DNA of 14,613 nucleotides from Bacillota bacterium (GCA_009781965.1 WQUS01000117.1:1-14613), one strand, 5' to 3'; numbered from the stretch's first letter, positions 7,901 through 14,317 are shown. Program-made: numbers and translations. Notes: generated by a model from the sequence alone, not told the origin.

Positions 7901-8490
7901 AGCCGACGCCAACTCCGACGCAGCCGTCAGCCGGATGGCAGAACCCCTTCAGCGACATCAAGTCAACTGACTGGTTCTATGGCGACGTGGGATATGTGTT
8001 TGGGAAAGGCGTTTTCAATGGCACCACCGCGACCACATTCAGTCCCGGCGCTTCGGTAACCAGGGGCATGTTTGTAACAGTACTCTGGCGGCAGGCCGGC
8101 AGCCCCTCGGGCAATGGCGGCGGCCAATTTACCGACGTTGAGCAAGGCGCTTACTATGCCGAGGCAGTCAAGTGGGCGGCGGCAAACGGCATTGTCAAAG
8201 GGATCAGCAACACCAAGTTTGCTCCCAACGGATTAGTGACCCGGGAGCAGATGGCGGCGATCCTCTACCGTTACGAACAGTTCAGCGGCCAAACACCTTC
8301 CGGCGCCGGAGCAACTAAAACCTTTGCCGACCAGAGCAAAATCAGCGACTATGCCAAAACCCCTGTAAACGCGCTGGTTAAGCAAGGTATTTTAAGCGGC
8401 AAGCCCAATAATCTCTTTGATCCGCGCGGCACGGCAACACGGGCGGAAGTAGCGGCGGTATTGCACCGCTTTATGGAAGCAATGCAATAA
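4978..8490 (+). CDS. Large SLH-anchored surface protein with GLUG, Big_2 and InlB repeats
   Basis: The product is 1170 aa from TTG at 4978, chosen because AAAGGAGG (4963-4970) lies 7 nt upstream and the signal peptide then begins directly (MHKSKIRKQR, hydrophobic core, cleavage near ALA/SA at about 33-39). Residues 45-185 form a unique N-terminal domain absent from the paralogues. Residues 190-310 are the shared pre-repeat region (GWVPIG, HFDGVNHTISGL, VGLFGYISG). GLUG-type repeats run from about 315 to 570. Two Big_2-like Ig domains (about 693-782 and 791-879) are nearly identical. A Gly/Ser linker leads to an InlB B-repeat (898-964, GYTFAGWYSN, LYAKW). A Pro/Thr linker (968-984) leads to three SLH domains (about 990-1040, 1050-1105, 1116-1167; TRGM, TREQ, TRAE). 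It is predicted to be exported and held on the wall polymer; the ligand is unknown. Confidence 0.93.
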   Translation: MHKSKIRKQRFCLVMALLFMLMIVSPPGTALASASVSAATPPPTVSGGTNHQLSAVSFLFDAGQLQTGDSCTISLPPNFQFLKAGGGVMTTLDWSASSTVGGSVYYGQTNGNYLVFPAVSNAGLAIIGSPSYIDVTVTGNVYNFGPMDLYLNNILVDSGYGGDIPLTITPTNGSGFVNTTVIVGRVNAPVNGAGTSANPYLISSADQLAWLAGEVNAGISPYADGGVYYKLDSNIDLSGYSSGTGWVPIGYEDVSGNASHPFQGHFDGVNHTISGLSINDPNNGFNVGLFGYISGNSAVVQNLNVSVAGLAGDSSIGGIAGYLENGSITNCTVSGPISGGSDVGGVVGDVSGGSVTNCTVSGSINGTAYVGGIAGDVYNGGSVTNCNVSASVNGTDTFIGGVGGVAGAVEDNGSLSNCHSTGAVSGVIVVGGIAGEVYGSSVTGCYATGPVNSSGVLNANPDYGIDCYAGGVVGELTGGTMQSCYATGPVTGDGNYIGGVVGDVFGGSVLNCYATGTVTGTGYCVGGVAGLVADDVDANDNPISSGHLAKCYATGAVSGGDGVGGVVGLVRSGVGYTSTVQDCAALNPSVTWLGITGNTDPPSIGRVVGYNLDGALSSNIAYSGMASSGASFPAPASAANDVNGLSTTAAAINSDGTLGSRFTGPTWTTANGKLPGFGTPVNMPAYLQPSAPATVTGVTVSPNTNVSVVKGGSQRFTATVTGTNGPDQTVTWSVSGSTNSGTTINSSGVLTVAANETAATLTVTATSTVDPSKFGTATVAVPAILPAPGPVTVTGVTVSPNTNVSVVKGGTQRFTATVTGTNGPDQTVTWSVSGSTNSGTTISSGVLTVAANETAATLTVTATSTVDPSKFGTVTVTVTAGGNTGGGSSSGGGGGTAYYTVKFETNGGSKITNQSVANGSKLSPPADPTKDGYTFAGWYSNKDLTTPYDFSKKVTGSITLYAKWTESTQPKPTPQPTPTPTQPSAGWQNPFSDIKSTDWFYGDVGYVFGKGVFNGTTATTFSPGASVTRGMFVTVLWRQAGSPSGNGGGQFTDVEQGAYYAEAVKWAAANGIVKGISNTKFAPNGLVTREQMAAILYRYEQFSGQTPSGAGATKTFADQSKISDYAKTPVNALVKQGILSGKPNNLFDPRGTATRAEVAAVLHRFMEAMQ
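7057..7611 (+). repeat. Tandem near-identical Big_2-like domain repeats
   Basis: Copy 1 (about 7057-7319) and copy 2 (about 7351-7611) begin at the same ACGGTGACAGGGGTT word, have a 294-bp period and differ by only a few substitutions plus one 3-bp deletion (the AAC codon of INSSG). This DNA-level identity implies recent duplication or gene conversion within the coding region. Confidence 0.9.
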
Positions 8491-8570
8491 GCAGCAGTAA
8501 ACAATAATCAGCAGCAGTAACAATACTACGCAGCATAAACAGCAACAAGCAGCATCAGCAGTAAATAAAA
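8491..8570 (+). repeat. Degenerate GCAGTAA-like repeats in the 3' untranslated region
   Basis: Directly after the TAA stop come repeated GCAGCAGTAA/GCAGTAA/GCAGCATAA words, up to the terminator stem. It is the same arrangement as at 1653-1764 in the paralogue. No gene is visible. Confidence 0.5.
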
Positions 8571-8622
8571 AGTAGTTGCTGTCCGGCCTTTCGCGGTTGG
8601 ACAGCAACTACTTCTTTTCTTC
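8571..8622 (+). terminator. Intrinsic terminator of the 4978-8490 gene
   Basis: The perfect 14-bp stem AGTAGTTGCTGTCC (8571-8584) pairs with 8599-8612 around a 14-nt loop and is followed by TCTTTTCTTCCC. Confidence 0.88.
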
Positions 8623-8690
8623 CCTTGTTAATCTAAAAATGCCGGTTGCAATTTTTCAATGACGCCGGCACAAGGCACAACCATGTTCAT

Positions 8691-8837
8691 TTACTGTTGC
8701 TGTTCACGCGTTACCATTTAGCATCGAGCGACACGCAAAACCGTTAACCGTGCGCTCATGCTCTCCGAGAAATTGCTTATGGTTAACGGTTTTGCGTGCC
8801 GTATTCACTTCGAGGATTAACAAACACTGAACAGTAA
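8691..8837. repeat. Nested inverted repeats downstream of cysC
   Basis: An 18-bp perfect inverted repeat, CACGCAAAACCGTTAACC (8732-8749) and its complement (8781-8798), encloses a 31-nt loop. Outside it TTACTGTT (8691-8698) pairs with AACAGTAA (8830-8837). It lies about 50 nt after the cysC stop and could end that transcript, but there is no T-run after either arm. A shorter inverted repeat (TGCCGG/CCGGCA, about 8640-8671) lies between it and the terminator at 8571-8622. No ORF of interest is present in 8623-8845. Confidence 0.6.
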
Positions 8838-8845
8838 CCGTTTGC

Positions 8846-9436
8846 TCACTGCAAATAGCGCATAATGATTGCAACACTTGCTTCCGGGCTTGTTTCAGCG
8901 GTGCATAAATGGATTTCCGGCGTTTCCGGTTCTTCGTAAATACTGTCAAGGCCGGTAAAGTTTTTAATTTCGCCGCGCCTGGCCCTGGCATACAACCCTT
9001 TCGGATCACGCCGCTCGCATTCTTCAAAGGGAGCGTCCACAAAGACCTCGACAAACTCGCCCTGGTCAAATAACCTCCGGGCTCCCAGGCGCTCGGACAA
9101 AAAAGGCGAAATTAAAGCCACCAGGACAATCAATCCCGCATCCACCATCAACTTGGCTACCTCGGCCACCCGGCGGACATTCTCCACCCGGTGGCTGTCA
9201 CTGAAACCCAAGTCACTGTTCAGACCGTGGCGCACATGATCCCCATCCAAAATGTAGGTATGCTTACCTTCGCTATACAAACGCTGTTCCAGCAAATTGG
9301 CAATAGTTGACTTACCGGCGCCAGAAAGTCCGGTAAACCATATACAACAAGGTTTTTGTCCCTTTAACCGGGCCCGCTCAGCCTTATTCACAACAAAATT
9401 AACGGTAAAAACTTGCGTCAAGTCTTCGGTTTTCAT
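8846..9436 (-). CDS. cysC: Adenylyl-sulfate (APS) kinase
   Basis: The product is 196 aa, close to the usual 195-205 aa for CysC. The enzyme phosphorylates APS at the 3' hydroxyl with ATP, giving PAPS for sulfate assimilation or sulfation. Visible signatures are the P-loop GLSGAGKS (36-43), LDGDHVRHGLNSDLGFS (63-79) with the DGD Mg/substrate motif, and ISPF (109-112) carrying the serine phosphorylated in E. coli CysC. Also present are RDPKGLYARARRGEIKNFTG (143-162) and PETPEIHL near the C-terminus. The frame is open to 9547, giving 37 more residues with no family similarity, so the ATG at 9436 is preferred; its ribosome site (GAGG, 10 nt away) is weak. The gene lies 76 bp after the helicase gene. 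No cysD/cysN, sat or PAPS reductase is nearby, so the pathway it serves cannot be read from context. Confidence 0.94.
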   Translation of the reverse strand: MKTEDLTQVFTVNFVVNKAERARLKGQKPCCIWFTGLSGAGKSTIANLLEQRLYSEGKHTYILDGDHVRHGLNSDLGFSDSHRVENVRRVAEVAKLMVDAGLIVLVALISPFLSERLGARRLFDQGEFVEVFVDAPFEECERRDPKGLYARARRGEIKNFTGLDSIYEEPETPEIHLCTAETSPEASVAIIMRYLQ

Positions 9437-9512
9437 CCGCCTGCATCCTCGCAAACTCTTGGAATGGTATGGCCTTGGGTTATATTCAACTAATTTGGCA
9501 AAGAACCTTTTT

Positions 9513-11147
9513 TTATTGTTGTTCCAACTCACATCTATCCACGACATACTTATAGCCCTGCTCCGTCAAAAACATCTGCCTTTTCGCGGAAAAATCCATC
9601 TCATTGGTATCTTCACTGACAATAGTATAAAACCAGGCCCGATTGTCGCCGGATTTGGGCCGCAGTATCCGCCCGAGGCGCTGGGCTTCTTCCTGACGGG
9701 AGCCGAAGGCGCCGGACACTTCAATGGCCACATTGGCATCCGGCAGGTCAATGGCGAAATTCGCCACTTTAGACACGACAATCGTTTTTATTTCGCCATT
9801 CTTAAAAGCGGTATATAAACGCTCCCGTTCGGCGCTCTTAGTGGCGCCGGTGATCAGCGGCGCGTTAAGCTCCGCGCTGATGTGCTTAATTTGGTCAATA
9901 TACTGCCCGATAATGAGGATGTGATCATCCTGATGTTTTTGGAGCAGCAATGCTAACACTTTTAACTTATTGGCGTTTTCCGCGGCGATCCGGAATTTAT
10001 TCCGTTTTTCCGCCACCGCGTAGGCATAGCGTTTTTCAGGGGCAAGAGCCACCCGAACCTCCGTGCAGCAAGCCTCCGCGATATAGCCGGCTTTCTCCAG
10101 GGCCTTCCAAGGCAAATCGTATTTTTTAGCGCCAATCAGCGAAAACACATCGGTTTCCAGCCCATCCTCCCGAACCAAGGTGGCAGTCAGCCCCAACCGC
10201 CGTTTGGACTGGATTTCCGAGGTCACGCGAAAAACCGGCGCCGGGAGCATATGCACCTCATCATAAATGATCAGCCCCCAATTACGGCGGTTAAATATTT
10301 CAAAGTGGGTAAAGGGACTGTCTTTGTCCCGCCGCTGAGTTAAGGTTTGGTAGGTGGTGATGGTGACCGGCTTAAGCTCCTTGATTTCGCCGCTGTATTC
10401 CCCGATATCCGCCGGGTGAAGCCGGGTTTTATCCAGTAATTCGTCCCGCCATTGCCGAAGGGCGGTGATCCCGGTGGTCAGAACCAAGGTTTCGGTGTTG
10501 ACTTTTTCCATCACGGCAATTCCGACCACGGTTTTCCCGGCCCCGCAGGGCAGTACGATCACGCCGCTGCCGCCGGTAACACTGCCGCCCCCGTGAAAAG
10601 CCTCCGCCGCTTCCTTTTGGTACCAGCGCAAATCAAGATCACTGCTCAGCGGGATCTGAAAAGGGGCCGCCATGGCGTAACCAGCCAAATCCATGACCGG
10701 ATAACCAATTTTCAGCAATATTTGTTTTGCCTGACCGCGAAAAGCCGGACTAATCCTGATGCGCTCCCCGGCAGGCGCCTGCAAAGCCGACCGGGCTTCG
10801 GCCAAAACATCGGCGTCGGCGCAATCTAAAAAAAGAACGCCCTCTTCTTCCACCAACCGAATTTTACCGTACCGCTTACCGTAATTTAAAATGGTGGTCA
10901 CAACGATGGCGGGAATTTCATGTTTGGCGTATTGACGCAGCAAATCAACGGCCATCTCCGCCGTTGTTCCGCTTCCCGCCGCATTCCACAGGGAAAGAGG
11001 CGTTATTTTGTATGTATGCATGTATTCGGGGCTTTTTTGCAACTCCGCGAAACTGTTCAACGCATCCCTGGCTTCCTCAAACAAAGGATTCATCACTTCC
11101 AGCAGCACGGACATATCACTCTGGACAATGAGCGGAAGATTCGGCAT
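9513..11147 (-). CDS. XPB/Rad25-like superfamily 2 DNA helicase
   Basis: The product is 544 aa. It is an ATP-dependent DNA translocase/helicase of the bacterial XPB (ERCC3) family, expected in the cytoplasm acting on damaged or melted DNA. Motifs, numbered from the ATG: Walker A PCGAGKT (200-206), DEVH box (296-299), TAT (321-323), the XPB-typical RED (326-328), and motif VI QRLGRILR (489-496). A helicase C-terminal domain with SGAFGSRQEEAQ lies just before motif VI, and residues 1-170 form the N-terminal damage-recognition-like region. The frame is open to a GTG at 11162, but GGGGGAG lies 6 nt before the ATG at 11147, so that start is preferred. It begins 2 bp after the 11150-12916 gene, whose last codons contain the ribosome site, implying translational coupling. 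All ATPase motifs are intact. No Bax1-type nuclease, the archaeal XPB partner, is adjacent. Confidence 0.93.
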   Translation of the reverse strand: MPNLPLIVQSDMSVLLEVMNPLFEEARDALNSFAELQKSPEYMHTYKITPLSLWNAAGSGTTAEMAVDLLRQYAKHEIPAIVVTTILNYGKRYGKIRLVEEEGVLFLDCADADVLAEARSALQAPAGERIRISPAFRGQAKQILLKIGYPVMDLAGYAMAAPFQIPLSSDLDLRWYQKEAAEAFHGGGSVTGGSGVIVLPCGAGKTVVGIAVMEKVNTETLVLTTGITALRQWRDELLDKTRLHPADIGEYSGEIKELKPVTITTYQTLTQRRDKDSPFTHFEIFNRRNWGLIIYDEVHMLPAPVFRVTSEIQSKRRLGLTATLVREDGLETDVFSLIGAKKYDLPWKALEKAGYIAEACCTEVRVALAPEKRYAYAVAEKRNKFRIAAENANKLKVLALLLQKHQDDHILIIGQYIDQIKHISAELNAPLITGATKSAERERLYTAFKNGEIKTIVVSKVANFAIDLPDANVAIEVSGAFGSRQEEAQRLGRILRPKSGDNRAWFYTIVSEDTNEMDFSAKRQMFLTEQGYKYVVDRCELEQQ

Positions 11148-11149
11148 CG

Positions 11150-12916
11150 TTAACTCCCCCACACACAGAAGCGGTTATTTTTCTCGATGACAGATTTCGC
11201 TTTCTTTTCCGCGCCCGGGGTCAATACCAACACGGTAGCTAAGCCGCCCTCCGATAAGGCTTGCATCCCTTTATAATTCTTTATTTCTTCCAGCAAGAAA
11301 AGATCGTCCGCCTCCACAACGGTTACGGTGCGGATCCGGATTCTCCCGCTCTGGGCTTCCCATTCCGCAAAGGCCGCTTGCACATTATCCGGCAGCGGCA
11401 CGCTGGAAAAGGCCGCGCAATAACTGTTGATTTCCCGAATCAAAAGGCCAATGTGCAGCGCCTTTACCATGGCCTTAAAATCCAGCTTATAAACGCTCAC
11501 TTCCTGATCGCTGACAGTCTTTTCCGCAAAGCGGTCAAAAAACAATTCATGCTGCATCCTGGTTGTTCCGTTTGGCACAACGACATCGAAATTGGGCTGG
11601 ACGATAAAACCTTTTTCGGCAGCGGAAACGCTGCCCGGCTGTTTTTCCTGATATGAGTCCGTCACGCCAAACAAATAAGCGCCTAAGTCCGTTATTCTAA
11701 AATAAACGGTTTCAAAGGAGCCATAATAACTGTCAACATAATCACTGTGCGATGTCTTCTCCGCCAATACATCCACAGCGCCCAATGTCGCCAAATACTC
11801 CATTAAAACGATGCTAATGGCGCAGTGTTCGCAATCAGCCCAAGAAGCATTGTTGTAATACGCGTTATAATAATCATCCCGAATTAAAGCGCCTCCCGTG
11901 ACGGCAAAAAGCTGGCGGTTAGATTTATACAGTTCTTTGGAGAAATCGTTAAACTCTAACCATTCGTTTACGGGACATTCCCGCAGATAGGAAACAATTT
12001 CCCGGCGCGGTCCGGATAGATTATAAACGGTTTTAGAAAACTTTAACTTCGCCGCGGAAATACGGGCGCATTCGTCAATAATCCGGTTGCCGTGGCGGAG
12101 GTAAGCCTCGAATAAAAACTTTGCTTTTTCAGGCATGGTCAGGCCGGCAAAAAGGGAAGCGTTTTGCGATAACACAAATTTGTCTTTGACAATATCAATC
12201 ACATCCCCGCAACGCAGCAGCTGCACCAGCGCCAAACTGACAGTTGTCTCGCCGACATTGCGGATATCCTCTATTTTGCCTGTTTCGCTGTTACAAATAT
12301 CGTCGTAACCGGCGAGTTTTTGAAACTTGAGGAGTGCGGTTTTGTTCATGTAACCGCCGGCTTTTGTGGCCGCTACCTTGTTATTATTAATAAAACTCAG
12401 GAGCAGGTCGAAATCTTTGAATCGGCTCTCCCGGTCAATAATAGCGGCATAGACGTCAATATTCTCCACTTCGTAAGGGTGAAAGGTACGGACATAGGGC
12501 GGGATCACCCGGGCAAGATAAGTTTGAAAAACCGGCGGAATCTCACCGTTAACGAAAAAAGCGTACAACTTTGATTCTGGCGGGCAATATCTTGCCAAAT
12601 AGCCGCGACCATAATATGAATAGTAATTGGTTTTTCCCTGAAAATTATATTTCTCCGCAATCGCGGCGAGATCTTCCTCTAAAGGGCGGTATTTACTCTG
12701 GACGATACAAGTAAGCAGCGATTTTTCGTATTCATTTAACTGTTCAAACAATCCGGCGGCGGCATCAGGATTGGAATAGAAATCAAGTAATATTTTTACC
12801 GCTTCCGCTTTTTTAGTGCCGGCCGGTTTGAGCTTGAGTATGCGCAACAGCTCTGATAATGTCCCGCTGCTGCCCTGATGGGTCATGCTTTCCAAAGATT
12901 GACGCAGGTTGTCCAT
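11150..12916 (-). CDS. Helicase-associated protein (XPB/Ssl2 N-terminal-like, Helicase_C_3)
   Basis: The product is 588 aa. It has no Walker motifs, so it is not itself a helicase. Residues about 435-530 fit the Helicase_C_3 (PF13625) pattern: FIVQPNFDVVVP (437-448), LFFDRFAE (458-465), VYKLDF, then VPLPDNVQAAFAEWE (506-520) and GRIRI. The N-terminal 20-90 region (LSELLRILKLKPAGTKKAEA and the helices after it) resembles the helical start of the same family. Bacterial genomes, including mycobacteria, often encode such a protein just before XPB; here the stop is 2 bp from the XPB start. It probably binds XPB or its DNA substrate. The start is supported by GGGAGG 6 nt upstream. A poorly conserved Tyr/Asn-rich stretch (345-400) is unexplained. 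Confidence 0.82.
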   Translation of the reverse strand: MDNLRQSLESMTHQGSSGTLSELLRILKLKPAGTKKAEAVKILLDFYSNPDAAAGLFEQLNEYEKSLLTCIVQSKYRPLEEDLAAIAEKYNFQGKTNYYSYYGRGYLARYCPPESKLYAFFVNGEIPPVFQTYLARVIPPYVRTFHPYEVENIDVYAAIIDRESRFKDFDLLLSFINNNKVAATKAGGYMNKTALLKFQKLAGYDDICNSETGKIEDIRNVGETTVSLALVQLLRCGDVIDIVKDKFVLSQNASLFAGLTMPEKAKFLFEAYLRHGNRIIDECARISAAKLKFSKTVYNLSGPRREIVSYLRECPVNEWLEFNDFSKELYKSNRQLFAVTGGALIRDDYYNAYYNNASWADCEHCAISIVLMEYLATLGAVDVLAEKTSHSDYVDSYYGSFETVYFRITDLGAYLFGVTDSYQEKQPGSVSAAEKGFIVQPNFDVVVPNGTTRMQHELFFDRFAEKTVSDQEVSVYKLDFKAMVKALHIGLLIREINSYCAAFSSVPLPDNVQAAFAEWEAQSGRIRIRTVTVVEADDLFLLEEIKNYKGMQALSEGGLATVLVLTPGAEKKAKSVIEKNNRFCVWGS

Positions 12917-12929
12917 AAGCGCCTCCCGC

Positions 12930-12998
12930 TCATAAAATCATGCTGTTTAAAGCTAACAATTCCAGCACTGCAAAGCGCACTCGCTCTATAAGTGCGTC
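12930..12998 (-). pseudogene. hicB remnant
   Basis: Bases 12945-12998 match 14162-14215 inside the intact hicB at about 51 of 54 positions. Read on the minus strand the fragment translates as DALIERVRFAVLELLALN and then runs into SMIL and a TGA (12930-12932). There is no upstream reading frame: TGA precedes the fragment in frame. It lies directly between the DUF3791-type gene and the ribosome site of the helicase-associated gene. Confidence 0.85.
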
Positions 12999-13010
12999 TC
13001 AAAACCATCC

Positions 13011-13217
13011 TCACCCAGTCTGACGAGCCGCGATAAATTCATCAATGTCCGCAACGATATACCTATCTCCAAAAGTATGCAACACGTCATAGAAAGATTC
13101 AATATAATCCATAACGCCATATTGCTTAAACAAACGCAAAGTTTCGCTTCCTTTTAGGTTATGCACGTATTTATACCGTTCAAGACAAAACACTTTAAAC
13201 CTTACTACTTCCTGCAT
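13011..13217 (-). CDS. DUF3791-type small protein
   Basis: The product is 68 aa from ATG at 13217; a TTG two codons earlier is closer to the ribosome site and less likely. AGGAG (13227-13231) overlaps the TAG stop of the preceding gene and is 9 nt from the ATG. The pattern FCLERYKYVHNLKG, LFKQYGVMDYIESFYDVLHT and YIVADIDEFIAAR is that of DUF3791, about 60-70 aa proteins commonly encoded beside DUF3990 genes in anaerobic Firmicutes. Function is unknown; a toxin-antitoxin-like pairing is suspected by association only. There is no signal peptide or membrane segment. It is co-transcribed with the upstream gene (12 bp apart). Confidence 0.75.
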   Translation of the reverse strand: MQEVVRFKVFCLERYKYVHNLKGSETLRLFKQYGVMDYIESFYDVLHTFGDRYIVADIDEFIAARQTG

Positions 13218-13229
13218 AAACAACAGCTC

Positions 13230-13580
13230 CTAATACTCAGGAAGCTCTAATCTTCCCGTAATCATTTCGTTTTGATAAAGTTCAAATAACTTTGGCACAC
13301 TATATGTCCAAACCTTCGTTGCTTCGTTTTCCAATGCAGCGTATAACTCGGAGTTATATAATTTATCAAACGCCTCATCTTCGCTAACCTGGGTTTCCTC
13401 AATGATTTTAATGGCGAGACCCCCGATTACAACCGGGAGGATAGCGGCAAATTTATTTTTCTTCACTTGATCTTCCTCCAATCTAGTTGTATAAAAGCCT
13501 TCGCCGAAGTCCAGCATACGTTCACTTGGTAAGATTTTGGGAATTTCAACGGGGACTGTACTGCCATGATAAATAATCAT
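13230..13580 (-). CDS. Apparent chimera: DUF3990 N-terminus fused to a second small protein
   Basis: The product is 116 aa from ATG at 13580 (TGGAGG 7 nt upstream). Residues 1-33 (MIIYHGSTV, LDFGEGFYTT) match the start of DUF3990 proteins, usually about 150-190 aa and thought to be ADP-ribosyltransferase-like. The rest of that domain is missing. From residue 39 the protein reads VKKNKFAAILPVV and ends SELYAALENEATKVW, YSVPKLFELYQNEM, ITGRLELPEY, a different small-protein type. At the junction TTGGAGGAAGATCAAGTG supplies a good ribosome site (TGGAGG at 13475-13480) and a GTG start (13464-13466) for a 78-residue protein. The likely history is a deletion that removed most of a DUF3990 gene and joined its start in frame to the ribosome site of the next gene. 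Either the 116-aa chimera, the 78-aa protein, or both may be made. Confidence 0.7.
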   Translation of the reverse strand: MIIYHGSTVPVEIPKILPSERMLDFGEGFYTTRLEEDQVKKNKFAAILPVVIGGLAIKIIEETQVSEDEAFDKLYNSELYAALENEATKVWTYSVPKLFELYQNEMITGRLELPEY

Positions 13581-13650
13581 TTTGCAGCCTCCAAAACCTT
13601 ATTTATCTTTGTGAAACTCCCTCAACAAATCCATTAGCAACTCCATTATT

Positions 13651-13659
13651 AGTATAACA
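13651..13659 (-). promoter_or_regulatory. Extended -10 promoter for the DUF3990/DUF3791 pair
   Basis: On the minus strand TGTTATACT (TG at 13658-13659, TATACT at 13651-13656) forms an extended -10 element about 70 nt before the ATG. No good -35 box is seen. The hicBA promoter at 14378-14386 has the same layout. Confidence 0.5.
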
Positions 13660-13694
13660 AATTACCAAGGTCATTTCTACCGGTTAACAACTCC

Positions 13695-13724
13695 GCAAAC
13701 AACTCAGATGCTTCGGTTGTTTGC
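13695..13724. repeat. 9-bp inverted repeat
   Basis: GCAAACAAC (13695-13703) and GTTGTTTGC (13716-13724) are perfect complements around a 12-nt loop. It lies between the -10 element at 13651 and the duplicated promoter block, with no T-run. It may be an operator or a relic terminator. Confidence 0.4.
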
Positions 13725-13736
13725 CAAGTGTTTGAG

Positions 13737-13824
13737 GATAACGGTTCAACCTTCATTGGCACGGCGGCAGTAAATTTTAAGCGTTTGACACACCATGCGT
13801 CCGGTGATATATTGAAATAAATGG
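13737..13824 (+). repeat. Orphan copy of the rpn promoter region (direct repeat 1)
   Basis: This segment matches 14450-14538, with the stretch from TTTGACAC through AAATAAATGG identical. It contains TTGACA (13785-13790), 17 nt, TATATT (13808-13813), essentially a consensus sigma-A promoter. Downstream, the ATG reads only ATG-GAT-GAT-TAT-TGA, so no nuclease gene follows. The promoter instead points at the 3' end of hicA, antisense to hicBA, and no terminator is visible in 13825-13901. Confidence 0.85.
13785..13813 (+). promoter_or_regulatory. Consensus sigma-A promoter, orphan, antisense to hicBA
   Basis: TTGACA, a 17-bp spacer and TATATT. The start point is expected near 13820. Transcription would run through 13902-14317 opposite to hicA and hicB unless stopped. 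Confidence 0.7.
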
Positions 13825-13901
13825 ATGATTATTGAAGATAAAACAATTTACTGCAGTAGACTAATCAAGCTTCCCCGTCCGGAATTCTAAGTATTGTACA
13901 A

Positions 13902-14096
13902 CTAAAAATGGTAAACAATGCCACTCTGCTTCATTATGGCATTGGCAGTATGGCGTGATTTAATTTTATTATCAACAGTCACATGTTTATCGGTGATAGG
14001 GCTGTACCAAATATCATGGTCACCCTTTCCATGCCTAACAAACATGCAGTTGTTTTCACGTAGAATTTCCCTAACTTTTTTTTCATATTCAGCCAT
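13902..14096 (-). CDS. hicA: HicA-family mRNA interferase toxin
   Basis: The product is 64 aa, the usual size for HicA (55-80 aa). HicA has a double-stranded-RNA-binding fold and cleaves mRNA in a ribosome-independent manner until bound by HicB. The family pattern is visible: VREILRENNCMFVRHGKGDH, with the catalytic His at 27 (GDH), then VTV (39-41) and IKSRHTANAIMKQSGI (45-60). The ATG overlaps the hicB stop by one base (TAATG), so translation of the toxin is coupled to that of the antitoxin. The key His and fold residues are intact. The antisense-facing promoter at 13785-13813 is about 90 nt beyond its 3' end. Confidence 0.87.
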   Translation of the reverse strand: MAEYEKKVREILRENNCMFVRHGKGDHDIWYSPITDKHVTVDNKIKSRHTANAIMKQSGIVYHF

Positions 14097-14317
14097 TACA
14101 CATGCACCTGTTCACGCCGTTCCGAACGTAAACATATTGAAAGAGTTTGATTTTTCGTTCCGTTTAAAGCTAACAATTCCGGCACTGCAAACCGAACTCG
14201 CTCTATAAGTGCGTCAAGGGACCCTGACTCCAAAACCAAACCCGGTATGTTTTCGCTTGTAGCAATCCATACGGCAGTCTCATCGTCCCAGGTTAAATTA
14301 ACCAAATATTCTTTCAT
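14096..14317 (-). CDS. hicB: HicB-family antitoxin (DUF1902 type)
   Basis: The product is 73 aa. The core VWIATSENIPGLVLESGSLD (16-35) and ALIERVRFAVPELLALNG (36-53) is the DUF1902/HicB-like RNase-H-fold antitoxin domain. There is no C-terminal HTH or ribbon-helix-helix domain, so direct DNA-binding autoregulation by this protein is not evident. It is first in the hicB-hicA operon, with an extended -10 promoter about 60 nt upstream. A 54-bp piece of it is repeated at 12945-12998. Confidence 0.87.
   Translation of the reverse strand: MKEYLVNLTWDDETAVWIATSENIPGLVLESGSLDALIERVRFAVPELLALNGTKNQTLSICLRSERREQVHV

Noticed and set aside
8704..9069. 121-codon open frame overlapping the 3' half of cysC
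   Set aside because: It is a frame shadow of the clearly conserved CysC and runs through the inverted repeat.
9437..9547. 37-residue N-terminal extension of CysC
   Set aside because: It overlaps the helicase 3' end, has no resemblance to CysC, and the remaining 196 aa is the normal family length.
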